A stretch of 64,000 nucleotides of DNA from Allomyces macrogynus ATCC 38327 (GCA_000151295.1 GG745330.1:461225-525224); one strand, 5' to 3'. Counted from the stretch's first letter, positions 52,231-63,208 are shown. Made by a program: numbers and translations. Notes: generated from the letters alone by a model not told the origin.

Positions 52231-55008
52231 TCATCGAGCCGTCGAGTTCGGCAACGGCCAATGCTGGGCGAGCCCCGCCTTTTCGAGTGCGTGTCGGACG
52301 TGCGGCCGATACAAGTATTGGATCAGGTCTTCACCGAGCGACGCCAGGTATTGCAGCACCTCCATCTTCTCCAAGGGCTTGTTCACGTCCGGCTCAACCG
52401 TCAAGAGCGTCCCGACCAGCTTCCGATCAGGCGTGAGCCCCTTGCTTGGCACCACGTCCCGCGCGACCTGCACCGCGTCCGCAACGCGGTGCTGCCGACA
52501 ATACGCTTCGACCGCCGACGTCCAGACATTCACGTTATGCCCTCCCCACGGCACCTCCTGCAACTGTTTCACGACCTGATCCAACCGCTTTTGGTCCCCC
52601 GCAAACCCGCACGCATCGAGGACGCTACTCTGCAACGCGGCGACGGGCACGACCCCGTCGCGCACAATCGCGTCCCACTCGGCAAACACGCGGTCGTACC
52701 TCTTCCCGCGCGAGTAGCCCTTGACGAGCACCGCGCGCACGACCGGGTTCGCCGTTACGTCACGCACGCCCATTCGTTCGGCCTCGGCGAGAATCTTGTC
52801 CATGGCAGGCACGTTCCCGTGCGCGGCAAAGTGTTCGAGAAACAGCCCGATCGTGCTTGATTGCACGGGCGCGCCCGGGGTTCCGGACGCGGCGTGCGCT
52901 TTGACGTGGTCTGCGAGACATGCATACGCGCGCTTCAAGTCGCCGACGCAGAGCGCCGCGCGAATCGCCGTGTTCAGCTTAATTTCCGCGGCGGTCGCGG
53001 GCAACTCGCCCGTGCGCACCTGGCCCCACTTGACTGGTGCGACCTTCACTTCGGCCGGGTCCGTCCCCATGCCCATCGTTGGCTCGGCGAAAGTGGTATC
53101 GGTACGCGCGCGCTTGCGCCGCCGCCGCGCGTTGTCAGGGTGCACGAAATCGAGAAACGCCGTTTGTGCTGGGTGCGGCGTGAGTCCGAGCGCCTTCATG
53201 TCCTCGAACGCAGCAACCGCCGCGTCGTACCCGTAGATCGCGTGCATGGCCTTGATGACGCGCGTGAAGTAGGGGCCCGTCAGAACGATCGCACGCAGTC
53301 GGTGCGCGGTCACAGCGTCGTGGTGCAATGCGCGCAGGGCGTTGAATTGCTTAGCGCGGAAGAGGGCCTCGATGGCGGTTTGGACCAGCGGGGCGCTCGG
53401 TGGAGGCGAGGTCGTGTCCGTGCGCTGCCGCCTGGGGAGCAGGTAGTCTGGGTGGTCGCGCACCCAGTCGTCCCAGTACTGGACGGCGCCCGTGACGTTG
53501 TCGGCGGTGAGAGCGAGGTTCATGAGCGCACAGACGGAGGTCGCGTTCAGCGCAACGTTGAAGTCGTTAGCGAGCTCCTGCGCGGATTCGGCCACGGCAA
53601 ACTTGCTCTCCTTGGACGCGAAGTAGAGCACGCGCTCAAACAGTTCTGGTCGCCGCTCGGGCTCGATATCCGCCAGGGTGGATATATCTGTGCGTGGCCA
53701 TGGCGCATCGCCGCTTCGTCGCGGCGGGAGATGCCCCGTCAGCTCGCGCAGAGCAGCAAGCGCACCCTCGGCGTGCCCAGCAGCAGCGCTCGCATTGATC
53801 AGCGCCAAGTTCAGGAAGAAATTGTCGCTGCGTTGCGGCATGTGCCCCGCCTCGACGGCCGCAGCCATCAAGTTGCGCACCCCCTCCGGATCGCCATTCG
53901 CCGCGTACGCCGATGCGGCGGTCCCCATCAACCGCAACGACCGCGCATGCGGCGGGACCCGCTCGTACACAGCAATCGCGTCCACGTGCCGGGCGACATT
54001 CGTGAGCATAAACACGAGCGCGCCTGTCGCATCGACCGCATCCTCAGCCTGGTCCCCTGCGACCGTCAGGTCGAGCTGCTGCATGATGTGCACGACTTGG
54101 TGCTGGTGCGACACGAGTTGCCGTCGGCCGACACCGCGCGCAAGGGCCGCGGCAAATGACAGCGACGGGCGCCAGACACGCGCATCGTCCCATGTGGTCG
54201 GGTCCATGTCGTGCTCTGTGCGGTCGACGAGTTCCGCGACCATTGTCGACCACGTGTCGCGCGGGTCCTGCATCAATACGGGCACCGCGGCAATGTTACC
54301 GCTGAGCGTGGTCAGGAAACGCGGTTCGAGCGAGCCGAGTCGCGGGAGCGTGCGGATTGCGCTGAGCGCTTCGGGCAGATCGCCTACCAGGGAGCGGCGG
54401 GGAAAGGCTGGTCAGTCTCGACGGCGTCCAGTAACTGAGAGATGTCGAACCCGCTCATTAACCAAGCCGCGAGCGGCAGCGACCGTGTCCATACGTTTTC
54501 GCATGCACGTGCCGACGTGATGCACGAGTCGGTAAGTTTGCTCACGGAGCCACCGCGCGGTCCGGTCCAGGGTGCGGTTTTCGCGCGCGGTAGATGGCGA
54601 CTCGGACGACAACGCGTGCGAGCGCGTGGGCGATTCCGACAACGGTTCCCGGGGTTGCCTCGACGACTTGGGCGCTCGACGGTCGTTGCTGGTCATTTCC
54701 GACGCCCGCCGCGGGTTCCTGGTCGCCACGGCCGACTCGGATCGCCGCCGTGGACCGCGCTGTGCGGCTTCGCCATGATCTGAGCGATTCGAATCTGCGG
54801 AACGGCCAGACGGTGCCCTTGCCTGTGACGGAGCGCGAGAACCTGATCTTGCTGGTCGTCCTTGATCGGTGGAGAAGTGTCTTGCAGAGACGTGAGTCCC
54901 GCGCAGCGCCAGCGTGAGGCCAGAAAGGTAGTGCTGCGCGAGCTGTCGAGCCAGTCCTGGTCGGTAAGTGGCGGCGGCTGCCGACCACAGTCGTGCTGCC
55001 GTGAGCAT
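52231..55008 (-). CDS. Pentatricopeptide-repeat-like helical protein, probably mitochondrial
   Basis: Two exons on the minus strand, 55008-54495 and 54383-52231; 888 aa. The N-terminus MLTAARLWSAAAATYRPGLA, followed by SARHFSTD, is a textbook mitochondrial presequence (no acids, Arg/Ala/Ser, F-S-T cleavage region). A basic Ser/Arg-rich segment follows, then helical hairpins from about residue 150 to the end. Several have PPR spacing, for example RLVHHVGTCMRKRDLPEAL, FTRVIKAMHAIYGYDAAVAA with FEDMKALGLTPHP, and KGYSRGKRYDRVFAEWDAI with VRDGVVPVAALQSSVLDACG. The intron (donor gtatgg, acceptor ggtag) was placed so that MRK..RDLPEALSAIRTL forms a continuous PPR helix. Expected role: organellar RNA binding or translation; no target can be inferred. 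A truncated, broken copy of its 3' end lies 1.4 kb downstream. Confidence 0.8.
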
Positions 55009-55493
55009 TCTTCTGCTCTTGGGTCAAGACGGCTTCCGGTACGCTTGAGGACACTTGTGCGAGCACTTGTTCGTTTGTTGGTGGTCGCTGGCTCAAAGTA
55101 GCTGTGCAGCTGGACTGGAATGCTGATCAACCGTGATGATTCCGACGTGATCGCTGTTGAAGAAACGAGGCAAACACCAGTGTGCAAAAGCGGCCGCCTC
55201 CATTGATCAAAATCTGAATTTATTGAGGGAGAGGAGCAACAAATCCAAGCCAAAGCATGCGCGAATTGAAGCAGGGCACAAGCGGACGAGCCAACGCATG
55301 CGACACAAGACAGGCGGGGGTAAATAAACAAGAAAAATAATGAAAATGGCAAGCCGAGAAGAGCGGCAGAGGGAAAATGATGATTTGGAAAACTGGTTCA
55401 CACAAGCCAAGGTCGGACAAACGGACCAAAGGAGATCAAAACAAAACCGAGTCAAAAAGCGACGCTCACGGTCGCGCCTAAATCATGACCGCT
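55009..55493. other. Intergenic between two minus-strand genes
   Basis: About 485 bp; AT-rich and A-rich on the plus strand between 55205 and 55470, consistent with the 3' UTR of the next minus-strand gene and the PPR promoter. No gene seen. Confidence 0.4.
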
Positions 55494-56855
55494 CTACGCG
55501 CGCGACCCCGCCGGCCTCCCGCCAAGCAACACGCCCGCCGGCACGATCGGCGACGGCTTGGCCAGCGCCCTGTTGGCGCGCGCTGTGTTCATGTCGGCGT
55601 TAGTCACGGCCGTCGTTGACCGCCAAGAGTCAATGGCGTTGATGTGGTTGACGAGCTTCTCATCGGACGCGCGCAGGTCCTGGATTTGGCGTGTGACACG
55701 CGACAGCAGGTGTTCAAAGGCCTTGCACTCTGCATCGACCAGTTCGTCCTCGAGCGAGGTGAATGCCGGCAGGGCGGGCGACGCAGCCACGGTGGTGGTC
55801 GAGTCGGGGATGATGGGGGCCAAGGTCGCGATGGGGAGGGCTGGGGTCGTGGGCAGGTACGGCTCCGAGACGGGGAAGGGGGGTGGGCGCGACGCAACGG
55901 GTGCGGGAACCACGGGAGGCCATGCGGTGCGCGTCGATGAGGCGGTTGAAGAGGTGGTGGAGGGCGCAGGGGTCGGCAGGGCCGGGGATGGGGTGCGCTG
56001 CAAGCGAGCAATGGCTGCGAGCGGGATGGTGGGCACGGCATCACTGCTCATCGGTGGCGGCGGCTGCACACGGCCAATCGAGGGAGCCGAGACAGACGCG
56101 GGCCGCACCGAAAGCGGTTCGGCAGAGTCGTGATCTTGAAGCTCGAGATCGTCCACCTTGTCCTCTTCTTCCTCGTCGTCGAACTCGTCGTCCGAGTAGA
56201 ACGAGACCTCGTCGTACAGATCCGAGTCGTGGTCCGAATCGGTTTCATGCCCGTGTTCCGATGGCGCGGCAAACGTGTCCAAGTCCGAGTCCGACGCGAG
56301 GTGCAGCGGGATCGGTCGACCGCACTCGTCCTCGTCGCTGGGGGCCGGCCCCTTGGCGCGCCCCCAATGCGGATCGTGACCAAAGAGCTCGTCACTGAGC
56401 CGCACGGCCGTGGGCGGCACGTCGTGCACGTCGGCGTCGTGGTCGTCGATAAAGTCGCTGTAGTCGTCGAGCGCGACAGTCGGCGCCGTGGGAGGCGTGG
56501 CGGGTGGCGAGGGCGCGGCCCAGGAGCGCGCATGCTGTGGATGCTGCAGCTGCAGATGCGACAGCTGTTGCGAGCGCGGCGTGGACAGAGTCGGATCCGG
56601 GCGGTACTGGAAGGTGGTGACGACAGTCTTGTGGTCGAGAACAGTGCGGTGCGCGACCAATGTGGTGGGCGGCGCCGGCGGTGACGGGGTCGGCAGGTGT
56701 GCAGGCGGCGAGGGCGCGGCACGGGCACGCAAGCGCGGATTGATCAGGGCGAGATCGCGGTCGAGGCGGCCGGCGTGCGGCCCAAACGCGGCGAGCGGCT
56801 GGGCGGCCGTGGCGTCGGCGAGCTCGTCGGCGAGCGAGCGGCGGCGCGCGAGCAT
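55494..56855 (-). CDS. Hypothetical acidic, Pro/Ser-rich protein with C-terminal helix
   Basis: Single exon, 453 aa, taking the ATG at 56855 (MLARRRSLADELADATAA) as start; the frame stays open upstream but only through low-complexity sequence that overlaps the divergent promoter. I do not recognise a family. Visible parts: an Arg/Ala/Pro-rich N-terminus; VALDDYSDFIDDHDADVHDV; a strongly acidic centre (residues about 190-240, including DDEFDDEEEEDKVDDLEL); a Pro/Thr/Ser-rich linker; and near the C-terminus one confident helix or coiled coil (LEDELVDAECKAFEHLLSRV, then RQIQDLRASDEKLVNHINAI). The end is Pro/Gly-rich. The real-gene call rests on the ordered charge pattern and codon use like the neighbours. 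Confidence 0.6.
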   Translation of the reverse strand: MLARRRSLADELADATAAQPLAAFGPHAGRLDRDLALINPRLRARAAPSPPAHLPTPSPPAPPTTLVAHRTVLDHKTVVTTFQYRPDPTLSTPRSQQLSHLQLQHPQHARSWAAPSPPATPPTAPTVALDDYSDFIDDHDADVHDVPPTAVRLSDELFGHDPHWGRAKGPAPSDEDECGRPIPLHLASDSDLDTFAAPSEHGHETDSDHDSDLYDEVSFYSDDEFDDEEEEDKVDDLELQDHDSAEPLSVRPASVSAPSIGRVQPPPPMSSDAVPTIPLAAIARLQRTPSPALPTPAPSTTSSTASSTRTAWPPVVPAPVASRPPPFPVSEPYLPTTPALPIATLAPIIPDSTTTVAASPALPAFTSLEDELVDAECKAFEHLLSRVTRQIQDLRASDEKLVNHINAIDSWRSTTAVTNADMNTARANRALAKPSPIVPAGVLLGGRPAGSRA

Positions 56856-57346
56856 GGTGGCGGCGGGCCAGTCGTTGGATGCGGATCGGGCTGGCGGGTG
56901 CAGGCGGTGGGTTGCAGCAGGTGTCGGCGGCAGGCTGGCGGGCGTCGGCGGGTGGAGGTCGGGTCGGCGGGCGTTGGCGGGCAGGAGCTGGAGATGGTGG
57001 GCGCGGCACGCGGCGTCGGTGGAGGGAGGTCGGCGGCGGTGGAGCGGAGGCGAGCCTGCGTGGGAGCTGTTGCAGGCGCTGGGAGCGGTGCAGTTCAGTG
57101 CGCAAACACTCTTTCTTGCCGACGCGAACGGCAGGTGCGAGACAGACGCGCGCTCAGCGTGAGTTGCACGTGCCCCACCGCGTCTCGCGTCCCACCTCCG
57201 CCCGCCAAGCGTCGCCTTCGCTGTTGTCGCCGCCATCGTCGTCGCCATCGTCGTCGCCGTCGACGACAAGCCGCTTGCGCGCAACGTGGCCGACAAGTAC
57301 TTGCCGCACTGCCAGAGAATCGACCACGGCGCCCGAGCTGACCGCC
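56856..57346. promoter_or_regulatory. Divergent intergenic region (acidic protein / TP-PSM repeat protein)
   Basis: 491 bp between the two outward-facing ATGs. G-rich on the plus strand in its left half (GGCGGG-type words near 56890-57060). Presumed shared promoter. Confidence 0.45.
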
Positions 57347-60300
57347 ATGCCGCCACCCGCCGCGCCGCCACCCGCCGCGGCCGCCGCCGCAACCTCGACG
57401 CCCGTGCGCTACGCCGATGTCGTGCAGCTTCTCCTCGGCCTGTCGCGCAGCCTTCCGCCAAACAACGCACATGATTTCTCCACCGGCACCGGTCCGCGCA
57501 CAGCCTCGCCTTCCTTGCTCACCGTGCCCTCGCCCTGCGCCGGATCAGCGTTGCACCTTGGCCCGAGCCGCTCGCACCTGTCGCTACTTTCGGCCGACCC
57601 GAGCGACTACGCCGACTACCTTGTTGCCGGCGACACGCCCATGACCCTCTCGCTCGCCGACCTGCTCGCCGATTCCAGCGTCGCTGCCCTGCTCTCCGAC
57701 AAGGTGCGCAAGGCCGACTCGGTCCTGCTCTTGCGCGAACACCACCTCGCGGCCGACCAACCCGCGTCGGCCAACCCTCGCATCATCGTCTCCTTCTTTC
57801 ACGAAGACGACGGCCACGACCTGTCCCCGGGAGACGCCGAGCGCGAGGCCAATGCCAAGCAAGCGCACGATCCCGTGCGCAATGTGCACTTCGACTTGAA
57901 CGCGAACATTCTCGTCGACGACACGGGACTCGAGCTCTCTTTGATTGACTTGACCAGCCAGCCCACCGTCGCAGCCATGACCAAGCCGGGGATCACCGCG
58001 TTCTTGCTCCGCAACCACCCGCTCCTCGCCGCCCAGGCCAACCACGCGTCCTATCAGTCCAACGAACGAGTTGACCGCGATGCCATCAAGTCGCCGCGAC
58101 TTGGCATGCTCATCCGCATCCTCGGCAACGAACCCGACCAGCTCGGTGTTGCCCATGTCGATTACCCGCGCGAACTCGTTTTTGGCAGCGACAACGAAGA
58201 AGAGGAAGACAACCAAGATCAGGGTGACGAGTCCAGTGGATCGCCGCCCGACTACCTTGCCTCGCCTGGCAACTCCTACAACGCCAGCACCTCCGACACG
58301 TCGACGCTCGGCGACCCCTACCCGCCCTCGCCGCGCAGCACCGACCTCGACACCCCGCCCAACCCGCTCGACCAATCGTCCGACACGGCGCCTGACCCGA
58401 GCCTGCGATCGAGCACCACTTCCATCCAGCACAACCCCGACAACTCGCCGATCGCGCACTCCATGCCGAGCCTCCCACTCGCCGCCGTGCGAATGCGCCC
58501 AACCATACTCGCGGCCCCTGCCAACACGCCGAATCACTCGATGCTCCTGCACCCGCCGCACGGCAGTGTTTACCTGGCAGCGCCGCACGCGCACCACCCG
58601 ACGCACGGAGTCGCGTTTGGACCGTCGCCGAGCCAGGTCGCGTTCCCGGTGCCCGTCAACTCGCCCGCCGAGTCGGTCGCTGCGTCGCAGTATTACCTGG
58701 TCGCGAACCCGCCACCGGTGAACACGCCCGCCGGGTCAGTGTACCAGTTGGCGGGTCATGGTGCGCCGTGGGTTGCGCACGCGCCGCCGGCGACCCACGC
58801 GTACTTGGCGGTTGGTCCCCATGGCGCTGCTGCCCGGTACGCGTCGACGGCGACGCCACTCAATACGCCAATGCCGTCGATGACGCGACTCGACGCAGGC
58901 ACGGGCGCGTGGACAATGCTCGGCGGGCATCCCATGTCAGCGCACGCACACTCGACGGTCCTGCTCGCGCCGCACGCGACGCCCATGCCGTCGACTATGA
59001 GCCTGACCACCGGCGATCTCCCCGCCGGTGCAGTCCCCGCCAACACGCCCATGCCGTCCATGGGCAATCTCGCCACCGCGAGCGCGCCGTACTTAACGCA
59101 CGTCCCGTCCGCGGCTCACCTCGCGGCGGGCGCGGTCCCGTTCAACACGCCGATGCCGTCGATGGCGCATCTTGCCGCGACACCAGCGCACGCGCGGAAC
59201 GTGCCCCAGAACACGCCGACAAGTTCGACTGCCGACCTGCGCGCGCGCTCTCCGCGCGGCCCAGCGTCCCGTCTCATGCCCGGTGGACTACGCGCACCGT
59301 TCCCGACGCCGCTGCAGTCGTGTGCGGTCCTGGCCGAGACTCAAGAGGAGGAGGAAGAAGAGGTGTGCGCGCCCGAGAACACGCCGGCGCCGTCGGTCGC
59401 GCACTTGGCGGCGTCTGGTTCAGCAACGACCACGGCGCGCGCGCCACACAACACGCCGATGCCGTCGATGGCGCACTTGGCAGCGTCCACGGGTCCGTAC
59501 TACGGGACGCACCCTGGCGCGGGAACCGGGCCCGGGATCGCGCCGCACATTACGCCGATGCCGTCAATGGCGCATCTCGCCGCGACCGCGGTTCCGGACA
59601 ACACGCCAGCGCCGTCTATGTATCAGCTTGCGTCGGGTGGTGCCGCAAAAACTCGCCGGTGCCGGCCATGGCGCATCTCTCGCCCGCCGCAGCGACTCGG
59701 GCCCCGAACAACACGCCGGCGCCGTCCATGGCGGCGCTCGCGAGCGGATCGCGGCCTGCCGCTGGCGATTTGAATGCTACGACCGCCATGCCGAGTGCAC
59801 CGCCGATGGCCACGACGCCAGCTCCGCCTGTAGCAGCCAACGTAAGTACCGCGGCCGTGCCGCCGGACCACGTCTCCTGGGTCCCCGCCCCCGCGGCCAC
59901 TTCGGCCCCGCACGCGGCGTCGCACGTCATGGACACGCCGCAGGGCGCGACGTGGCCGACAGCGCACATGCCCATCCCGCCGCCGCAGCAGCAGCCCACT
60001 GTCGCTGCGCTCGTGCACAATCTCACCACGCACCTGCAAGCGATCCCGACCGCGTCCGCGGCCTCACTCGCCATCCAACTCGAAACGAGCCGCCGGATGC
60101 ACGAATTGCACGTGGCCGCTCTCCAGGCCGCGGCCGACCGCGACGCCTACCGGCACGTGCTCGAGCACACCGTCGAGGCGCTGCGCGGGATGGAGCTGGC
60201 CAGTGCGGCGCCGCCCGTCGCCGCACCCACAATGGCGCACGGTGCTGCCGGCCACGACGTGACATCGGGGCCGTGGATCTGGGCGGTGCCGGTGCTGGGG

Positions 60301-60609
60301 CACGGCGTCGTGCCGGGCGCAACTGTGCCGGCGGGAACGACGCCAGCGTCGTCACCAACCACACCAACGGGCCCTGCAGCCGCCTCAACGGCGCCGGCAC
60401 CGGTTGGTGGCGCGAAATCGGCGACGGTGGCTGCGGCCACGGCCACGACGACGACCGTCGTGAACGGAGTCAAGGTCACGCGCAGAACCGCGGGCGCGGC
60501 GAGTGCGTCGAAGAGGTCTGCGAAACCCGCGACGGGTGGTGCTGTCCCGGTCGAGCAGGGGGCGGGCGTTGCTGTGACGCGAGCTGCAGGGGCCGGGCTC
60601 CGGCCGTGA
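57347..60609 (+). CDS. Novel repeat protein with (N)TP(M/A)PSM..LA motifs; frame interrupted near 59650
   Basis: Unrecognised protein of about 1085 codons. The start is the ATG at 57347 (MPPPAAPPPAAAAAATSTPV), then VRYADVVQLLLGLSRSLPP. The N-terminal third contains two related modules: TLSLADLLADSSVAALL and ELSLIDLTSQPTVAAMT, each followed about 10-15 residues later by LLRxH.LAA. An acidic segment follows. Residues about 390-800 carry some 15 copies of a motif with consensus N-T-P-[MA]-P-S-M-x-x-L-A spaced roughly 20-30 residues apart. After the repeats come a helix-rich segment (VAALVHNLTTHLQAIPTA, RRMHELHVAALQAAADRDAY) and an Ala/Thr/Pro-rich tail. The frame used up to about 59640 runs into non-repeat sequence, while the repeat pattern resumes in the adjacent frame. 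The switch coincides with five A at 59647-59651, so the gene is frameshifted here, mis-assembled or recoded. Confidence 0.7.
58520..59745 (+). repeat. Coding repeat array encoding NTP(M/A)PSM..LA motifs
   Basis: Recurrent codon strings for N-T-P-M-P-S-M-A-H-L-A-A occur at about 58863, 59042, 59144, 59379, 59450, 59549, 59600 and 59708, with weaker copies at 58522, 58657, 58721, 58977, 59213 and 59665. The DNA of the units differs at third positions, so it is an old protein-level repeat rather than a recent DNA tandem array. Confidence 0.8.
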
Positions 60610-60950
60610 TGGAGAGACTTTGGGGTGGAGAAGTAGGAGGGAAGGGACTGGAAAGTAATGATTAGGGACTAGCGCGTAGGTAGTTAGGACAACAGAATAC
60701 AGACACCTCTTCATTCACAGAGCAGACTTGGGGATCGGAGGCCACGACACGTGCACGCCAACAGCACGAGATGAACAAATTAACACGACAGGGAGGGAAC
60801 CATACAAGGATGGCCGGGACAAGAATAACAAAATGAACAGATACAACGATGATGGGGGCAACAACTTAATAGCAAGTGGGAGCGCTCGCATGACGCGACG
60901 GAGAAAAACACACTTATGTACACCAACCAAGAACCTCAACGGCTTGACTC
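60610..60950. other. Intergenic between convergent genes
   Basis: About 340 bp, A-rich on the plus strand near 60760-60910; the facing 3' UTRs. No gene seen. Confidence 0.4.
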
Positions 60951-62462
60951 TCAACTGCACAGATCCGGCGTCAACGAAATCCGAATCGTCCACGCGGTCC
61001 CGACCACCGGCGTCTGTGCCGGCGACGCAGCACGCCTTGCGCGCGCGCGGGACCCGAGCCGGTCCCAGATTCGCGGTGAGACACTGCCCGACTCTTCCCT
61101 GCGATCCAAGCCCAACGAAGGCGACGCGCGGTCCAGCACGGATATCCCCGCGTCGTGCCGGAACGCGGTGAGCGCGGGCGAGTCGATCGGGAACGGCAGC
61201 GGAATGCCGAGCGACGATGAAGATAAGGGCCGGGCGACGGGGGTCCCTGGCCGGCTCGCGCCGGCCTCGAGCCTCGCAAGCAGGCGCGCCAATTCGTCGG
61301 CACCGTCTCCACCCGGTGCGGCAGAGTCGGGCCGCCGGCGGGGTACCGTTCCATCCGAATCGGTGGGCCCGCACAGCCACGCGACGGGCCACGACGGAAA
61401 CTGCGGGCGCACGTCCTCGACGAACGGCGTCGCAGGCGACTCGGGCCACGCGAGCTCGTTCGGCGCGACGGCCGCGACAGCCGCCGCCGCAGCTGGCCCA
61501 AACCGCAACGCGTCATCGAACGGTGTCGCGCGCAACAGCGGCGCCCACGCGCGCTGCCAGTCATCGTACGACACAATTACTCGGTCGGGCCCCTGCATCC
61601 GCTGCTGCGGTGGCTGCTGCGGAGCCGGAACGTCGCGCCAATCGATGACCATCTCGCGCCCCGCCGCATCACGCGGCCGCGTCGTTACCACTGGCCGCTC
61701 GCGCCCCCTCGGCCTCACCACGACGCTCCGCACCGTCTTGTCACTCCCCGCGTCGTCCCACGCCGGATCCCCGATCCTTTGCCACTCGTTCATCAGCGCT
61801 GCAAACGCCGACTCGACCTTATCCCGCTCGTCCCCGACACGCACCGCGTCCAGATCGACCATCTCCGTCTCGACCAGCTGCCCATTGGGCGCGACGGCCT
61901 TGAGCGTCGGGGTGCGGACCACGCGCGCCGGCGCTGTTACAGGCGCTTCCGGCGTCGCGAGCACGGGCGCCGACCCAAAACGCGCCATTGCGCGGGCCAG
62001 CGACTGGACCGACGCGGACCGCACGAGCCGGTCGCGCCACGCCGTACCCGAGAAAACACGACGTAGGGTCGGTCGAGTACGTCCCGTCGCCGCGGCGCCA
62101 GTGGGTGATTTCTCAGTGGAGAGTGCGGGTAGCGAACGCACGGTCGCGGACTTGCAGTCCGGGACAAGGTCCGCGTACTCGAGCGCGGCGAGGGACTTGA
62201 TCGGGGACGGGGACGGGGATCGCGCGGGTGGTGACGGATTCGCCAGGTCCGGCCAGCTCGTGGTGTCGTGCGCGGCAGGCCGCCGCTTGGGTACGGTAAA
62301 CCGCAGCCGGCGCCGTGCCGGGGACGAAGGGATCACACGAAACCGCGCGGGGCTCGCGGGCGTGGTCAACGGCTGCCGCCACGTCCTCGACCTGGCCTGC
62401 TGGTCCGTTGGCGTGGGCCGGAACGCATTGATCCGCGGCGCGTCCGAGGGCATCGACGGCAT
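60951..62462 (-). CDS. Hypothetical Pro/Arg/Ser-rich protein
   Basis: A 503-residue frame from the ATG at 62462; the same frame is open for another ~200 bases upstream (reading SSSGLDDFVVALDPVITPEP) to a possible 3' splice site near 62680, so the true N-terminus may be longer and lie in an upstream exon. I recognise no family. The N-terminal half is basic with SP/TP sites (TPTDQQARSRTWRQPLTTPA, SPARRRLRFTVPKRR). The middle has a helical stretch (MVDLDAVRVGDERDKVESAF, then AALMNEWQRIGDPAW) and REMVIDWRDV; then VIVSYDDWQRAWAPLLRATP and ELARLLARLEAG. The C-terminal end is Ser/Arg-rich. Multiple SP/TP sites suggest a phosphorylated regulatory or cytoskeletal protein, which is speculation. Confidence 0.55.
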   Translation of the reverse strand: MPSMPSDAPRINAFRPTPTDQQARSRTWRQPLTTPASPARFRVIPSSPARRRLRFTVPKRRPAAHDTTSWPDLANPSPPARSPSPSPIKSLAALEYADLVPDCKSATVRSLPALSTEKSPTGAAATGRTRPTLRRVFSGTAWRDRLVRSASVQSLARAMARFGSAPVLATPEAPVTAPARVVRTPTLKAVAPNGQLVETEMVDLDAVRVGDERDKVESAFAALMNEWQRIGDPAWDDAGSDKTVRSVVVRPRGRERPVVTTRPRDAAGREMVIDWRDVPAPQQPPQQRMQGPDRVIVSYDDWQRAWAPLLRATPFDDALRFGPAAAAAVAAVAPNELAWPESPATPFVEDVRPQFPSWPVAWLCGPTDSDGTVPRRRPDSAAPGGDGADELARLLARLEAGASRPGTPVARPLSSSSLGIPLPFPIDSPALTAFRHDAGISVLDRASPSLGLDRREESGSVSPRIWDRLGSRARARRAASPAQTPVVGTAWTIRISLTPDLCS

Positions 62463-63208
62463 GATGACGGGTTCCGGCGTGATGACGGGGTCGAGCGCAA
62501 CGACAAAGTCGTCGAGACCCGACGAGCTGGCAGGGACGAGCGCCTGAACGAAGGGCCGAGCCGGTGGCGTCGATGTCGTCGCTCCCGCATGTCCAGGGAC
62601 CGAGGCGTCGAACGACGGTTCAGCAATGGAGGCTGTGGAAATGGGAGGGGAAAATGGGTGCGCGTGCTGTCAGTCAATTGTGGACGGAGGAACCGGTTTT
62701 GTCAGGGCACAGCAGCAAAGGCGGCGCTGCTTTCGCATTATATTTTCAACCTTTCAACGCCCCTCGCAGCAGAAAAAAAGACGCGCGAAGATGGGAGGAA
62801 AGAGGACGCGCCGGCCGGTGGGAGAGGAGGTTATGGAGGAGTTGTGGAAAGATGGTTTGGGGCGGGCAAAAAAGATGGGAACGATCCACGGCGGCGGTCG
62901 GAGAGGGAGATGGAGAGCAAGGAGGGGCCCGATCAACAAACTGGAGAAGTCCCGTTGTCACCGACGCGACAGTCGGGAGAGAGTGAAGAGAAGAGGGTCC
63001 GTTCGTCTAGACATGACCAGGACAGGACGGCGGAGATGGTGGAGATGATGGTACAATCCAGTTGCTTGTGGAGTTGTCGGAGGGGGCGATGCGAGGACCA
63101 AAAACGCAGAAAAAAGGCAGCGAAAGGTATGACGACGAAAGGAGGGGCGCAAGGGCGAAAGCAGCACCGCGGTACGAAATAACAGTAACAGCGGGTCAGT
63201 AGGCGCGA
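62463..63208. other. Intergenic, strongly purine-rich on the plus strand
   Basis: About 745 bp. The part from about 62640 to 63180 is dominated by G and A on the plus strand (pyrimidine-rich on the coding strand of the gene to the left). This fits a 5' UTR and/or polypyrimidine-rich intron of the 503-residue gene. No other gene recognised. Confidence 0.4.

Noticed and set aside
60916..62547. Plus-strand open frame of 543 codons opposite the 503-residue gene
   Set aside because: Ser/Arg/Gly-rich without ordered segments. The minus strand has helical and aromatic segments (REMVIDWRDV, VIVSYDDWQRAW), so I prefer it, although not with certainty.
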